A DNA stretch of 64,000 nucleotides from Streptomyces sp. MBT53 (GCF_016654115.1 NZ_JAEQAZ010000010.1:1-64000); one strand, 5' to 3'. Shown: positions 51,661-61,193, counted from the first letter of the stretch. Program-made: numbers and translations. Notes: generated by a model not told the origin, from the sequence alone.

Positions 51661-52334
51661 GGCAGGCGCCAGTCCACCGGTTGTCCTCCCTGCCGGACCA
51701 GCAGGTCGTTGGCGCGGCTGAAGGGGCGGGAACCGAAGAAGCCGCGGTCGGCCGACATCGGGGACGGGTGGGAGGACTCCACCGCGGGCAGGTCGCCGAG
51801 GAGGGGGCGCAGATTGCGGGCGTCGCGGCCCCACAGGATCGACACCAGCGGCTTGCCGCGCCCGGCCAGCGCCCGTATCGCCTGCTCGGTGACCTCCTCC
51901 CAGCCCTTGCCGCGATGCGCGGCCGGACTGCGCGGGGCCGTGGTCAGCGCCCTGTTGAGCAGCAGCACCCCCTGCTGACTCCACGGCGTCAGATCACCGT
52001 TGGACGGCTGGGGCAGCCCCAGGTCCGTGTTCAGCTCCCGGTAGATGTTGAGCAGGCTCGGCGGCAGCGGACGTACCTCGGGGGCCACCGAGAACGACAG
52101 CCCCACGGCGTGCCCCGGGGTCGGGTACGGATCCTGTCCGACGATCAGGACGCGGACCTCGTCGAAGGGCTGCTGGAAGGCCCGCAGGACATTCGGCCCG
52201 GCCGGTAGATAGGTGCGCCCGGCGGCGATCTCCGCGCGCAGGAAGTCCCCCATTTCGGCGACGCGTCCGGCCACGGGTTCCAGGGCTTTCGCCCAGCCCG
52301 GTTCGACAATCTCATGCAACGGTCGTGGTGCCAC
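51657..52334 (-). CDS. ung: Uracil-DNA glycosylase
   Basis: Encodes 225 residues from GTG 52334, about 9 nt after AGGG; a GTG at 52343 abuts that site. Family-1 motifs are complete: water-activating Asp68 in [28 protein letters not shown], and the DNA-intercalating loop [18 protein letters not shown]. It removes uracil from DNA. Its stop is coupled by GTGA overlap to a BadF-type kinase gene. Confidence 0.93.
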   Translation of the reverse strand: MAPRPLHEIVEPGWAKALEPVAGRVAEMGDFLRAEIAAGRTYLPAGPNVLRAFQQPFDEVRVLIVGQDPYPTPGHAVGLSFSVAPEVRPLPPSLLNIYRELNTDLGLPQPSNGDLTPWSQQGVLLLNRALTTAPRSPAAHRGKGWEEVTEQAIRALAGRGKPLVSILWGRDARNLRPLLGDLPAVESSHPSPMSADRGFFGSRPFSRANDLLVRQGGQPVDWRLP

Positions 52335-52506
52335 GGGCGTCACCCTACTGCCGTACACGGCTCGACGATCAACCGGTCGTCCGAGCCCGACCGAGAACGA
52401 CCGGACTGTGCGCCCGCGTGAACGAAGCCTCCCCATAAGGCAGTTGCCCAAAAGGCAGCCCCGGTCCCGGAGTTCGCCGGCGTCGTGCGCGGGGGAGTTG
52501 TCGTCC

Positions 52507-53592
52507 TCATGCGATCACCGCGGCGCGCACGCACAGCACATCGGGGAGATGGGACGCCAACTGCCGCCAGCTGTCCCCGTCGTCGTCCGACGCGTACACC
52601 TCGCCGTTGCGGTTGCCGAAGTACACGCCCGCCGGGTCCGCGCCGTCCGTGCACATCGCGTCGCGCAACACCGTGCCGTAGTGGTCCTCGGCCGGCAGTC
52701 CCGCCGACAGCGGCTCCCAGCTTCCGCCCGCGTCGGCCGTACGGAAGACCCGGCAGCGGTGTCCGGCGGGCACCCGGTCCGCGTCCGCGTTGATCGGGAA
52801 CACATAGGCGGTGTCGCCGCGATGGGGATGGGCCACCGCCGCGAAGCCGAACGTGGACGGCAGCCCCTCGCCGATGTCCGTCCAGTGCGCGCCCGCGTCG
52901 TCGCTCCGGTACACCCCCCAGTGGTTCTGCAGATACAGCCGGTCCGGGGTCGCCGCGTCCTGCGCGATCTTGTGCACGCACTGCCCGAACTCCGGGTTGG
53001 GATCCGGCAGGAACACCGCGGAGACACCGGAGTTGGACGGCTCCCAGCTCGCGCCCCCGTCACGTGTGCGGAAGACTCCGGCGGTCGAGACGGCGACCGT
53101 CACGGCCTTCGGGTCGCGCTCGTCGGTGAGGACGGTGTGCAGCCCCTCCCCACCGCCGCCCGGCACCCAGCGCGAGCGGGTGGGGTGCTCCCAGAGGGGA
53201 CGGACGAGGTCGAAGCTCTCGCCGCGGTCCTCGGAGCGGTACAACGCGGCCGGTTCCGTGCCCGCGTACACCACCTCGGGTTCAGCCGCGGCCGGGTGCA
53301 GCTGCCACACCCGCTCCAGTGAAGCCCCCGTGTCCTTCGGGAACTTGACGGCCGGTCGCTCCGGCTCGACCCAGGTACGCCCCAGGTCGTCGGAGTGGAA
53401 CACCGAGGGACCCCAGTGAGCACTGTCACCACCGGCCAGCAGTCTCGGCATGTGGCCCCTCGTGTCGACAGCGACCGAATACAGCGCCTGCGCGTTGAAG
53501 TACGGACTCTCGTCGAACTCCCAGACTCCACCCCGCCTGCGCCCGATGAACAGGCCTTTTCGCGTGCCCACCGCGAGCAGCACCTCGGTCAT
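52507..53592 (-). CDS. BNR/sialidase-like beta-propeller protein with DNA-damage promoter
   Basis: Encodes 361 residues from ATG 53592; GGAGG is 8 nt upstream. Asp-box/BNR phrases recur: [46 protein letters not shown] and SDDDGDSW. It has no signal peptide, so it is a cytoplasmic propeller rather than a secreted sialidase; the catalytic Arg triad of sialidases is not evident. Annotated relatives are mostly uncharacterised. A RecA-independent damage promoter motif lies 50-72 bp upstream (53642-53664), and ung is the next gene leftward. Confidence 0.8.
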   Translation of the reverse strand: MTEVLLAVGTRKGLFIGRRRGGVWEFDESPYFNAQALYSVAVDTRGHMPRLLAGGDSAHWGPSVFHSDDLGRTWVEPERPAVKFPKDTGASLERVWQLHPAAAEPEVVYAGTEPAALYRSEDRGESFDLVRPLWEHPTRSRWVPGGGGEGLHTVLTDERDPKAVTVAVSTAGVFRTRDGGASWEPSNSGVSAVFLPDPNPEFGQCVHKIAQDAATPDRLYLQNHWGVYRSDDAGAHWTDIGEGLPSTFGFAAVAHPHRGDTAYVFPINADADRVPAGHRCRVFRTADAGGSWEPLSAGLPAEDHYGTVLRDAMCTDGADPAGVYFGNRNGEVYASDDDGDSWRQLASHLPDVLCVRAAVIA

Positions 53593-53873
53593 GACGATCA
53601 CCTCCACCGCGTTTTTGGCCACTTCGCCCCCCTCACCAGCCAGTCTGCACCCCACCACTGACAGTCACCCCCGGAACCGACGTCACCGCAGGTCAGGACC
53701 CTGTTCCCAGCCCGAAGGACAGATCCCGGGAACACCTCTCGCGAAAACCCCGCGCGCACCTCGTCAACCATGGGACCGTCGAGTCGGGGTATTCGTCGTG
53801 AGCATCGAGGAGACGTCTCCCGTATGGGAGGGCGGTTCGGCGTATCAGTGCGTTCATGAGGAGGATGCCTTCG
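53593..53873. other. Divergent promoter region, BNR-repeat and Rv1733c-like genes
   Basis: 281 bp without a gene. It carries the damage-type promoter toward the left gene and a strong ribosome site GAGGAGG (53858-53864) toward the right gene. Nothing else recognisable. Confidence 0.55.
53642..53664 (-). promoter_or_regulatory. PafBC-type (RecA-NDp) promoter of the BNR-repeat gene
   Basis: On the minus strand: CTGTCAGTGGT-N6-CAGACT. The actinobacterial RecA-independent DNA-damage consensus is TTGTCAGTGGC-N6-TAGnnT; this copy differs at three defined positions. The -10 part lies 50 bp before the start. Confidence 0.65.
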
Positions 53874-54458
53874 ATGGCGTTCCGAGGTCCGAAGGTGTGG
53901 CTGTGGCGGTGGCGGCGCAATCCGCTCAAGCGCCGCGCCGATGCGGTGGAGTCGTGGATCGTGCTCGGTGCCTGGTTGATCACCGTTCTGGCAGGCGTGC
54001 TGGTCGGTCTGACGGCCACCCGGTCCGTCGAACATGAACTGGCCCAGGAGCGCGTCGAGTGGAAACCGGTGGTGGCACTGGTGACCCAGGACGCGCCCGG
54101 CCCCTCCCCGGCGAACTCCGGGAGAACGAACAGCGAGCTGGTCTGGGCGAAGGTCCGCTGGACGGCCGTGGACGGCTCCTCGCACACCGGCCAGATCCGT
54201 GTTCCCTCCGGCAGCGGCATCGGCACTCCGGTGACCATCTGGACCGACCCGCAGGGCCATCTGGTCACCAAGCCCGCCTCCGTGTCCCAGGCCCAGCTGC
54301 GGGCCGCACTGATCGGCACCCTGCTGGGAATGGGCGCGGCAGCCGTCCCCTTCATCGGAGCACGCGCCCTCCGGATCCGGCTGGAACGCCGACGCATGGA
54401 CCAGTGGGACGAGGAGTGGGCACGCTTCGGCCCGCTGTGGAGCCGTAAGACGGGCTGA
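53874..54458 (+). CDS. Rv1733c-family two-helix membrane protein
   Basis: Encodes 194 residues from ATG 53874, 9 nt after GAGGAGG; ATGs at 53856 and 53865 overlap the ribosome site. Layout: basic cytoplasmic start (LWRWRRNPLKRRADAVESW), membrane helix (WIVLGAWLITVLAGVLVGL), an extracellular beta-rich stretch of about 100 residues, a second helix (LIGTLLGMGAAAVPFIGA) and a charged tail. It matches the Rv1733c-type proteins common in Streptomyces. Function unknown. Confidence 0.8.
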   Translation: MAFRGPKVWLWRWRRNPLKRRADAVESWIVLGAWLITVLAGVLVGLTATRSVEHELAQERVEWKPVVALVTQDAPGPSPANSGRTNSELVWAKVRWTAVDGSSHTGQIRVPSGSGIGTPVTIWTDPQGHLVTKPASVSQAQLRAALIGTLLGMGAAAVPFIGARALRIRLERRRMDQWDEEWARFGPLWSRKTG

Positions 54459-54535
54459 GCGAGACGGGCTGCCCGCCCGGCATGACATGAGCGCCCCTGG
54501 CACACGGATCGACGCAGGGGCCCTCGTCATGCCGG

Positions 54536-56545
54536 TCACCCCTCCCTGCCGTCCTCGGCACAACCGCCCGCAACCACCTCCCGGCACATCCCCAACAGCC
54601 GTTCGTCCGCCAGAACGTCCTGGCTCCCGTGCCCGCCCGCCCGCGCCAAATGCCGTCGCGGAGCGGCGAGTTCCGCCTCCGCAAGGTCGCGCAGGGGCGC
54701 CCCGGCAGCCCCCATCCCGACCAGGCACGCGGCGACAGCGCCCCGCACACGCGGATGCCCGGTCCAAGCCGACCGCAGCACCGGAAGCACCCTCTCCGTA
54801 TCCCCGGTCACCCGCCACAGCGCCTGGGCCCCCGTGACCCGCTCCTCCGCGCAATCCGCCTCGACCATCCGCGCCAGCCCGTCCGACGCGACCCGGGCGG
54901 ACACCCCGACCCGCGCCAGTACCTCCGCGGCCACCCGGCGCCGCTGCCCGTCCGAACCCGCCAACTCCCGCAACAGGGACGGCAGTACGGCCGACACATC
55001 CCCCTCCACCGACCACAACGCGCCCGCCGCGACACCCGCACACTCGGACTCCAACAGCCCGCGCAGCACCGGTACGACACCCTCCGCCACGACCCCGAAC
55101 GCGTCGAGCGCCCGGACCGCCGACCCCACGACCCGCTGCCTGGACCGCACCCCGTCCGGCATCCCGCGCACCAGGCGCAGCACCTCCGGTACGGCCTCCC
55201 GGTCGGCGAGCGCGGTCAGCGCGGACAGCAGTGGCAGGGCACGGGCGGACGTCTCCGGGGAGTCGAGAGGCACACGGCCGAGCCGGTACCGCAACGCCGG
55301 GGCCAGCGGTGCGGCCGAGCGGCCCAGGTGGACGATCACCCGTCCCAGGTCGTCGGGTACGACCGGTCCCGCGAGCACCTCGGCGAGTACCGGTGTCGCC
55401 CGCGGATCGCCGCTGCGGGCAAGGGATTTGAGCGCGCAGCCCAGGGCCGGCGCCCCACGCTCCCAGCGCTGCGTCCACAGTTCGGGGCGCGCGATCACGA
55501 GCGCGTGCAGGTGATCGGCGGCCGACGCGGCCAGGTGGAAGAGTTCTCCCAGCACCGACGACGCGGCATCGCGCAACCGGTAGGCCTCCGTGCCCAGTTG
55601 CTCACCGACCAGCGCGACGAGTGCCGAGTGGTCGCCCCGCCACTCGCGGAACAGCCCGGCCGACATCCACACCCCGTTGCACCGGTCGGTGGGGTCCGGA
55701 GCGGTCAACTGCCCTTCCAGCAGGGCGATCCGGTCGGCCACCCGCCCGCCGAGCGCGGTGTGCAGCGTGCGCACGAGCTGGGCGCCCTCCTCGTCCGAGG
55801 GGCGAAGCCGCCGTAACCGCCCGGCGAGGGTGTCCGGGCCGTCGATGTAGTCCTGCGCACGGAGGCCCGACCGACGCTGCTCGGACCGCTCCCCGAGCAG
55901 GTCCACGACCGTCGGGACCAGGTCGGCGGGGAGCAGATCCGGTGCGCAGCACGCGAGTTGGCCGAGTGCGGCGAGCCGTAGCCCCGGGTCGTACGGCGGA
56001 ACGCCGAGTGCCAGCAGAGTGTCCAGCGCCTCGGCGGCGTGGGCCGGATACCGCCGTACGAACAGACCGAGGCTCTCGACGAGGGCGAGCAGCACCCGGT
56101 CGTCCCGCTCGGCGGTGATCCGCTGCCGTAACAGGCCCAGCACGCGCGTGGGTTGATCGAGGAACCGGACCAGCCCCTCGGCGGCGGCCCGGCGTACGCA
56201 GGAATCCCGGTCGTCGGCTAGCGCGACGAAGGCCTCGGCCCCCGCCACGAGGACAGCCTCGGCCGATCCGTGACCCCGCCCGATGCTGACCAGGAGTTCC
56301 ACCAACTCGCCCCGCTCCGCGACCTCCTCGTCAGTGGCGAGCGCGAACAGAAACGGAACGCAGGCGAGTGTCGAGTCGTACACCGACCCCTCGTGGTGCA
56401 CCGCGCCGTACATCCCGTCGAGCGCGCTCGCCCGCTCGGCGGGGTCCGTGGAAGCCAGTCCCCTGAGCAGTTCGGGCACGTCCTCGGCACTGCCGTACGC
56501 ATGGCGCAGCGAGGCCCAGTCGACCTCGTCGATCCCCGTGAACAC
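54536..56545 (-). CDS. HEAT-repeat protein with DNA-damage promoter
   Basis: Encodes 669 residues from GTG 56545, which follows GGGGAGGG. Almost the whole chain is built of paired helices of 30-40 residues, e.g. DSCVRRAAAEGLVRFLD, RVLLALVESLGLFVRRYP and GQRRRVAAEVLARVGVSARVASDGLARMV. No enzymatic motif, signal or membrane helix is visible. HEAT proteins of the AlkD type remove alkylated bases; without a structure this cannot be claimed here. The promoter motif at 56581-56603 and the next gene upstream (AidB-like, same strand) point to DNA damage. It is convergent with the Rv1733c-like gene. Confidence 0.78.
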   Translation of the reverse strand: MFTGIDEVDWASLRHAYGSAEDVPELLRGLASTDPAERASALDGMYGAVHHEGSVYDSTLACVPFLFALATDEEVAERGELVELLVSIGRGHGSAEAVLVAGAEAFVALADDRDSCVRRAAAEGLVRFLDQPTRVLGLLRQRITAERDDRVLLALVESLGLFVRRYPAHAAEALDTLLALGVPPYDPGLRLAALGQLACCAPDLLPADLVPTVVDLLGERSEQRRSGLRAQDYIDGPDTLAGRLRRLRPSDEEGAQLVRTLHTALGGRVADRIALLEGQLTAPDPTDRCNGVWMSAGLFREWRGDHSALVALVGEQLGTEAYRLRDAASSVLGELFHLAASAADHLHALVIARPELWTQRWERGAPALGCALKSLARSGDPRATPVLAEVLAGPVVPDDLGRVIVHLGRSAAPLAPALRYRLGRVPLDSPETSARALPLLSALTALADREAVPEVLRLVRGMPDGVRSRQRVVGSAVRALDAFGVVAEGVVPVLRGLLESECAGVAAGALWSVEGDVSAVLPSLLRELAGSDGQRRRVAAEVLARVGVSARVASDGLARMVEADCAEERVTGAQALWRVTGDTERVLPVLRSAWTGHPRVRGAVAACLVGMGAAGAPLRDLAEAELAAPRRHLARAGGHGSQDVLADERLLGMCREVVAGGCAEDGREG

Positions 56546-56580
56546 GTTGCCCTCCCCAGACGAAGTGCCAACTGATCGCG

Positions 56581-56603
56581 AGTCTGCACCACGCCACTGA
56601 CAA
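56581..56603 (-). promoter_or_regulatory. PafBC-type (RecA-NDp) promoter of the HEAT-repeat gene
   Basis: On the minus strand: TTGTCAGTGGC-N6-CAGACT. The 11-bp -35 part is an exact consensus match; the -10 part differs only at T to C in the first base. It lies 36 bp before GTG 56545, giving a short leader. Confidence 0.78.
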
Positions 56604-56631
56604 CGAAACGGAATCGAGAGGTGACCGAGGG

Positions 56632-58299
56632 TCAGTCTCCGTCGGGCAGGGCGCGGGAGAGGATCGCGCCGAGGTCGGCGGAGCCGGGGAGTGTGCCGAA
56701 GGAGTGTCCCCAGTCGCCGCCCAGCCGGGTCGCGCAGAAGGCGTCGGCGACCGCGGCCGGGGCGTGTCGTACGAGGAGGGACGCCTGGAGGGTGAGCGCC
56801 ATCTGCTCGACGAGGCGCCGTGCGCCGGTCTCGGTCGCCTCGTTCAACGCGCTCCGCAACCGGCTCACCGCCGCGTCCAGGCGGGCGTCCGCGCCCCGCG
56901 CCAGGGCGAGTTCGGAGAACAGGGCCTCCGCCGGGCCGGGGTCTCGGCTCAACGCCCTTAGTACGTCCAGGGCGTTGACGTTCCCTGAGCCCTCCCAGAT
57001 GGAGAGGAGAGGAGCCTCGCGATAGTGCCGGGGCATGCCCGAGTCCTCGACATAGCCGTTGCCGCCGAGGCACTCCAGGGCCTCCGCCGTGAAGGCCGGA
57101 CCGCGCTTGGTGACCCAGTACTTGCCCACGGCGGTGGCGATCCGGCGGAACGCGGACTCGGCGTCGTCCCCGCGCACCGCACGGTCCGCCGCGCCCGCCA
57201 GCCGCAGCGTGAGGGTCGTCGCGGCCTCCGACTCCAGCGCCAGATCGGCCAACACATTGCGCATCAGCGGCTGTTCGAGCAGTCGCGCGCCGAACGCACC
57301 GCGGTGGCGCACATGGTGGCCCGCCTCGACGAGCGTCTTGCGCATCAGTGTCGCCGACATCATCACGCAGTCCAGACGGGTGCAGTTGACCATCTCGATG
57401 ATGGTCTTGACGCCGCGGCCCTCGGGCCCGACCAGCCAGGCCACGGTTCCGTCGAACTCCGGCTCCGAGGACGCGTTGGACCGGTTGCCCAGCTTGTCCT
57501 TCAGCCGCTGGATACGGAACACGTTGCGGCTGCCGTCGGGCAAAACACGCGGCACCAGGAAGCACGACAGCCCGCTCGGAGCCTGCGCCAGCACCAGGAA
57601 CACGTCGCACATCGGCGCCGACGTGAACCACTTGTGGCCACGCAGGGTGTACACGCCGGGTTCGGCGGTCGGGGTGGCCGTCGTGGTGTTCGTGCGGACG
57701 TCCGAGCCGCCCTGCTTCTCCGTCATCCCCATCCCGGCCAGCAGCCCGCGCTTCTCGGTCGGGACGCGCAGGCCCGGTTCGTACACCCGGCTGGTGAGCA
57801 ACGGCTCGTAGACCGCGGCCAGTTCGGGCTGGGCGCGCAGCGCGGGAACGGCGGCGTACGTCATCGACGTCGGGCATCCATGGCCCGCCTCGGTGTGTCC
57901 CCACACCAACCCGCCTGCCGTACGGGCCACATGGGCACCGGGGCGCTCGTCAGCCCAGGGCGCGCCCGCCAACCCCTCGGCGACGGCGACGCCCATCAGC
58001 CGGTGCCAGCTCGGGTGGAACTCGACCTCGTCGATCCGGTTGCCGTACCGGTCGTGCGTGCGCAGTTCCGGCTCGTGCCGGTTCGCCTGCTCACCCCACT
58101 CCTGTGCTTCTGCACTGCCCGCCGCCCGGCCGAGCCGCCGTACGTCCTCCTCGGCCCAGCCGGCGCCTTCCCGGCGGAGCCCCTCAAGGAGGGCCGTGTC
58201 CTCGGAGGCGTCGTACGGGGTGAGGGGCGGGGGCTGGTTGGTGACGTCGTGCGTGGCGTTCCGGGGCTGCGGCGGCGTGTGCGCGAGTGTCTGGGCCAT
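56632..58299 (-). CDS. AidB-like acyl-CoA dehydrogenase
   Basis: Encodes 555 residues, near the 541 of E. coli AidB. Distinctive AidB segments: N-terminal NQPPPLTPYDASEDTALLEG, HPSWHRLM, GLVWGHTEAGHGCPTSMTYA, MGMTEKQGGSDVRTNTTTA, HKWFTSAPMCDVFLVLAQ and EALECLGGNGYVEDSGMPR, the last part of the flavin domain. AidB binds DNA and is induced by alkylation damage in E. coli; Actinobacteria often use homologues with unknown acyl substrates. It diverges from a PaaX-type repressor with a palindrome between, so a regulated metabolic role is also likely. Confidence 0.9.
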   Translation of the reverse strand: MAQTLAHTPPQPRNATHDVTNQPPPLTPYDASEDTALLEGLRREGAGWAEEDVRRLGRAAGSAEAQEWGEQANRHEPELRTHDRYGNRIDEVEFHPSWHRLMGVAVAEGLAGAPWADERPGAHVARTAGGLVWGHTEAGHGCPTSMTYAAVPALRAQPELAAVYEPLLTSRVYEPGLRVPTEKRGLLAGMGMTEKQGGSDVRTNTTTATPTAEPGVYTLRGHKWFTSAPMCDVFLVLAQAPSGLSCFLVPRVLPDGSRNVFRIQRLKDKLGNRSNASSEPEFDGTVAWLVGPEGRGVKTIIEMVNCTRLDCVMMSATLMRKTLVEAGHHVRHRGAFGARLLEQPLMRNVLADLALESEAATTLTLRLAGAADRAVRGDDAESAFRRIATAVGKYWVTKRGPAFTAEALECLGGNGYVEDSGMPRHYREAPLLSIWEGSGNVNALDVLRALSRDPGPAEALFSELALARGADARLDAAVSRLRSALNEATETGARRLVEQMALTLQASLLVRHAPAAVADAFCATRLGGDWGHSFGTLPGSADLGAILSRALPDGD

Positions 58300-58329
58300 A
58301 CGGGAAGTGTTGCACTATCTCTGCGGTCG

Positions 58330-58340
58330 CATCAATGATG
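58330..58340. promoter_or_regulatory. Palindrome CATCAATGATG between AidB-like and paaX-like genes
   Basis: Five-base arms around one central A, located 31-41 bp before the acyl-CoA dehydrogenase start and 34-44 bp before the PaaX-like start. A candidate operator for the adjacent regulator. Confidence 0.45.
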
Positions 58341-58373
58341 TAACACGAGGATCGCCCCGTAGAGTACGAGGCC

Positions 58374-59129
58374 ATGCGGATGAACGTGACAGAAGGGCCC
58401 GGCGAGGTGGATCTGCGCCCGTTGTCCGCGCGGTCGGTCGTCCTCAGCCTGCTGCTGGGCACGCATCCGCCCGAGCTGCCTGTACGGGATCTGCTGCGCG
58501 CCGTCGAGCCGCTCGGTGTCGCCGGATCCACCTTGCGGGCCGCGCTCAGTCGGATGGTCGCGGCCGGAGATCTGCGGAGCACGGACGCCGTCTACCGGCT
58601 CAGCGACCGTCTGCTGGAACGCCAGCGCCGCCAGGACATCGCCGTACACCCCGAGACCCGCCCCTGGGACGGCGACTGGGAGATGACCGTCGTCACCGCG
58701 ACCGGCCGCGGCCCCGCCGAACGCGCCGAACTGCGCGGGGAGTTGACCGCACTGCGGCTCGCGGAACTCCGCGAGGGCGTCTGGCTCCGCCCGGCCAATC
58801 TGCTACGACCCCGACCGGACGAACTCGGCGCGGTGGCCCGGCACTTCACCACCCGCCCCGAGGAGCCCGCCCGCGAACTCGCCGCGAACCTGTGGCCACT
58901 TGAGGCCTGGGCGAAGACGGCCGAGGCGCTGCTCACTCGGATCACCGCCACCGCCGACCGTCCGGCCGACCGTTTCACCGTACTCGCCGCCGTCGTACGC
59001 CACTTGCTCGCCGACCCGGTCCTGCCTCCCGAACTCCTGCCCGCCGACTGGCCGGGCCCCACCCTGCGCGCCGAATACACCGGCCACCGGCGGGAGTTGA
59101 TCGCGGCCGTGCTCGGAAACCCGGGATGA
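58374..59129 (+). CDS. PaaX-family transcriptional regulator
   Basis: Encodes 251 residues. An N-terminal winged helix (about 18-90: SARSVVLSLLLGTHPPELPV, STLRAALSRMVAAGDLRS) is followed by the PaaX central domain (PWDGDWEMTVVTA, LRLAELREGVWLRPANLL) and a helical C-terminus. PaaX-type repressors respond to aromatic or acyl-CoA thioesters. Its divergent neighbour is an acyl-CoA dehydrogenase, the obvious target. Ligand unknown. Confidence 0.88.
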   Translation: MRMNVTEGPGEVDLRPLSARSVVLSLLLGTHPPELPVRDLLRAVEPLGVAGSTLRAALSRMVAAGDLRSTDAVYRLSDRLLERQRRQDIAVHPETRPWDGDWEMTVVTATGRGPAERAELRGELTALRLAELREGVWLRPANLLRPRPDELGAVARHFTTRPEEPARELAANLWPLEAWAKTAEALLTRITATADRPADRFTVLAAVVRHLLADPVLPPELLPADWPGPTLRAEYTGHRRELIAAVLGNPG

Positions 59130-59168
59130 CCCGAGGAGCCCGGCACGGCCGCCTTCACCGCGGTGGGC

Positions 59169-59963
59169 TCACTTGTACGTGATGTCCGAGGCCGCGTACT
59201 TGCAGTAAGTGCCGTCCGTGCCCGTGCCGTTGGTGGTCGGCTCCGCGCCCGTGTTGTTCCCGATGTACTTCTGACAGGGGATCATCTTCTTGCTGGTGTC
59301 CCCGACGATCGTGATGGCCTTCAGGGTCGCGCTGTCGCCGTAGTTGGTGTTGATGCCGACGATCCGGCTGCCCTTGTACGTCGCCTCGATGGTGTTGAGG
59401 TTGATCGTGCGCTTGTACTGGGTCTTGCAGTTGCCGCAGGAGCGCACGAACGTACCGAAGGTCTGCGCCGCGAAGTTGGAGACGTTCAGCGTGCCGGCGC
59501 CGTTGAACTGGAACACCTTGTCGCTGGCCTCCTTCGCGCCGCCGCCGTTCACGGTGTACACGTTGGACGACGAGGAGCCCAGGAAGGTCGCCGCGTCCTC
59601 GCCGACGTCCTCCCACCACACGTTCTGCAGCGTGCAGGCGCCCAGGCAGTGGATGCCGTCGGCGGCGGGGGAGCCGATGATGACGTTCTTGACGACGGCG
59701 CCCGGGGCCAGTTCCAGGATGGGCCCCTGGTCCTCGTCCTGGCTGCCCGTGCCCAGGTCGCCGCTGCCGTACAGGCGCAGCATCCCGTAGTCCTTGGTGC
59801 CCGAGACCGAGATGGTCGAGGTGACGGCCTGGCTGCCGCTCGCGGTGGGCCAGGTGGCGGCACTGGCCGGCGAGAGCGCACCGGATGCCATGATCATGCC
59901 AATCGAGAGGCCGAAGGCCGTTACCGCGCCGGTCAGCACGCGTGGCCGTAGGGAAGAAGTCAT
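59169..59963 (-). CDS. Secreted pectate lyase, PL3
   Basis: Encodes 264 residues; AAGGA lies 9 nt before the ATG. The signal peptide ends near SPASA|AT (about 36). The mature protein is a small PL3 beta-helix: QDEDQGPILELAPGAVVKNVIIG, ADGIHCLGACTLQNVWWEDVGEDAATFLG and VFQFNGAGTLNVSNFAAQTFGTFVRSCGNC. The acidic calcium-binding residues and the cysteines are in the expected places. It cleaves polygalacturonate outside the cell. It lies 32 bp after the PL1 gene, so the two form an operon. Confidence 0.9.
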   Translation of the reverse strand: MTSSLRPRVLTGAVTAFGLSIGMIMASGALSPASAATWPTASGSQAVTSTISVSGTKDYGMLRLYGSGDLGTGSQDEDQGPILELAPGAVVKNVIIGSPAADGIHCLGACTLQNVWWEDVGEDAATFLGSSSSNVYTVNGGGAKEASDKVFQFNGAGTLNVSNFAAQTFGTFVRSCGNCKTQYKRTINLNTIEATYKGSRIVGINTNYGDSATLKAITIVGDTSKKMIPCQKYIGNNTGAEPTTNGTGTDGTYCKYAASDITYK

Positions 59964-59995
59964 GTCCCGATTCCTTCTCCGAGGTGGGGGAGTGG

Positions 59996-60946
59996 TCAGA
60001 GTTTTCCGGTGCCCGCGCCGGACGTCACCGAGGCGACGACGGTCGAGGCGGGCTCGGCGGTGTAGCTGTACGGCGGGCTGGTGAACGTGCCGACCTGCGA
60101 GATCTCGGTGGCGGCTCCGCCGAGGTCGTTGCCGCTCAGGTTGGCGTAGCCGTCCACGTCGCTGTCCCGGTTCGTCGTGACGGCGACCTCCGTGTCGCGG
60201 AAGACGTTGTTCTGGACGAACATCTGGGCGCCCATGCGCGAGTGCACGGCCGTCTCGGCGCCGACGACGTAGTTGTCGTAGAAGTGCCCGGTGCCGAAAC
60301 GCAGGCTGGGGATACGGGAGTTGACCTGGTCGAACCAGTTGTGGTGGTACGTCACCCGCAGATGCCCGGTGTCCTCGCTCGCGTTGTTGTCGCTGTGGCC
60401 CACGAGCGAGCCCTTGTAGTGGTTCTTGAAGGTGTTCCAGGAGACGGTGACGTAGTCGGAAGCGTGCGTGATGTCGAGCAGGCCGTCGTAGTAGTCCTTG
60501 CCGTGGTCGAGGTCGGACGAGAAGGCGTTGTGGTCGATCCACACCTTCGTCGAGGCCTGCACGGTGATGCCGTCGGCGGGCGCGACCGGCTTGCTGATGT
60601 TCAGGTTGCGTACGACGACGTTCGTCACCTTCTTCAGGCGCAGCCCGCCACCGGTGAACCCGGACGCCGAACCCACGCCCAGGACCGTCGTGTTGGACCC
60701 GATGTCCACCTGACCGCTCAGCGAGATCAGGCCGTTGACCTTCACCACCTTCGAAGTGCTCCCGGTGACCGCCGACTTGAAGGCGTCCAGCGTCGACACC
60801 GTGACCGCCGTGGCGCTGCCGCCGCCGGTCGTGCCGGCGCCGAAGCCGACCGGCGAGGTGTCGGCCGCGGCGGCGGAGTGGGGGAGCGAGAGCGCGGCCG
60901 TCGCGGCGAGAGCGACCGCCGCCAGAGCTGATCTTCGAGTACGCAT
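59996..60946 (-). CDS. Secreted pectate lyase, PL1
   Basis: Encodes 316 residues. A signal peptide (about 1-28, HSAAA|AD) is followed by a PL1 beta-helix: VWIDHNAFSSDLDHGKDYYDGLLDITHASDYVTVSWN (calcium-binding acidic region), VTYHHNWFDQVNSRIPSLRFG with the catalytic Arg, and HSRMGAQMFVQNNVF. First gene of the pectate lyase pair. Promoter region shared with the CE1-CBM2 gene. Confidence 0.92.
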   Translation of the reverse strand: MRTRRSALAAVALAATAALSLPHSAAAADTSPVGFGAGTTGGGSATAVTVSTLDAFKSAVTGSTSKVVKVNGLISLSGQVDIGSNTTVLGVGSASGFTGGGLRLKKVTNVVVRNLNISKPVAPADGITVQASTKVWIDHNAFSSDLDHGKDYYDGLLDITHASDYVTVSWNTFKNHYKGSLVGHSDNNASEDTGHLRVTYHHNWFDQVNSRIPSLRFGTGHFYDNYVVGAETAVHSRMGAQMFVQNNVFRDTEVAVTTNRDSDVDGYANLSGNDLGGAATEISQVGTFTSPPYSYTAEPASTVVASVTSGAGTGKL

Positions 60947-61043
60947 GCGGGTGCGTCCCTTCGGGAGGGCATGGGTGATCGGATACGTGAACGATGTACG
61001 CCATGAAGGACCGCGCGGTCACACTTCTGAACGGAACGTAGGG

Positions 61044-61057
61044 TGCAAGCGCTTTCT
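61044..61057. promoter_or_regulatory. LacI-like palindrome TGCAAGCGCTTTCT
   Basis: A central AAGCGCTT palindrome, 98-111 bp before the PL1 gene. It resembles operators of LacI-family sugar repressors but differs from the mannan-locus consensus. Confidence 0.45.
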
Positions 61058-61089
61058 AGTCAACGCTCCGCGCGAAACTATTCGGAGCG

Positions 61090-61103
61090 TGGGAGCGCTT
61101 CCA
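61090..61103. promoter_or_regulatory. CebR-like operator TGGGAGCGCTTCCA
   Basis: Matches the CebR palindrome TGGGAGCGCTCCCA at 13 of 14 positions. It lies 91-104 bp before the CE1-CBM2 gene in the divergent region with the pectate lyases, suggesting cellobiose-responsive control of this cluster. Confidence 0.65.
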
Positions 61104-61193
61104 TGGGGCTCATGTCCATGTCACGATGCCGATGGTTTCCCTCGAACGACGCCGCACGAGCCGCACGAGCCGCGATCAGGAAGGGACGATGAC

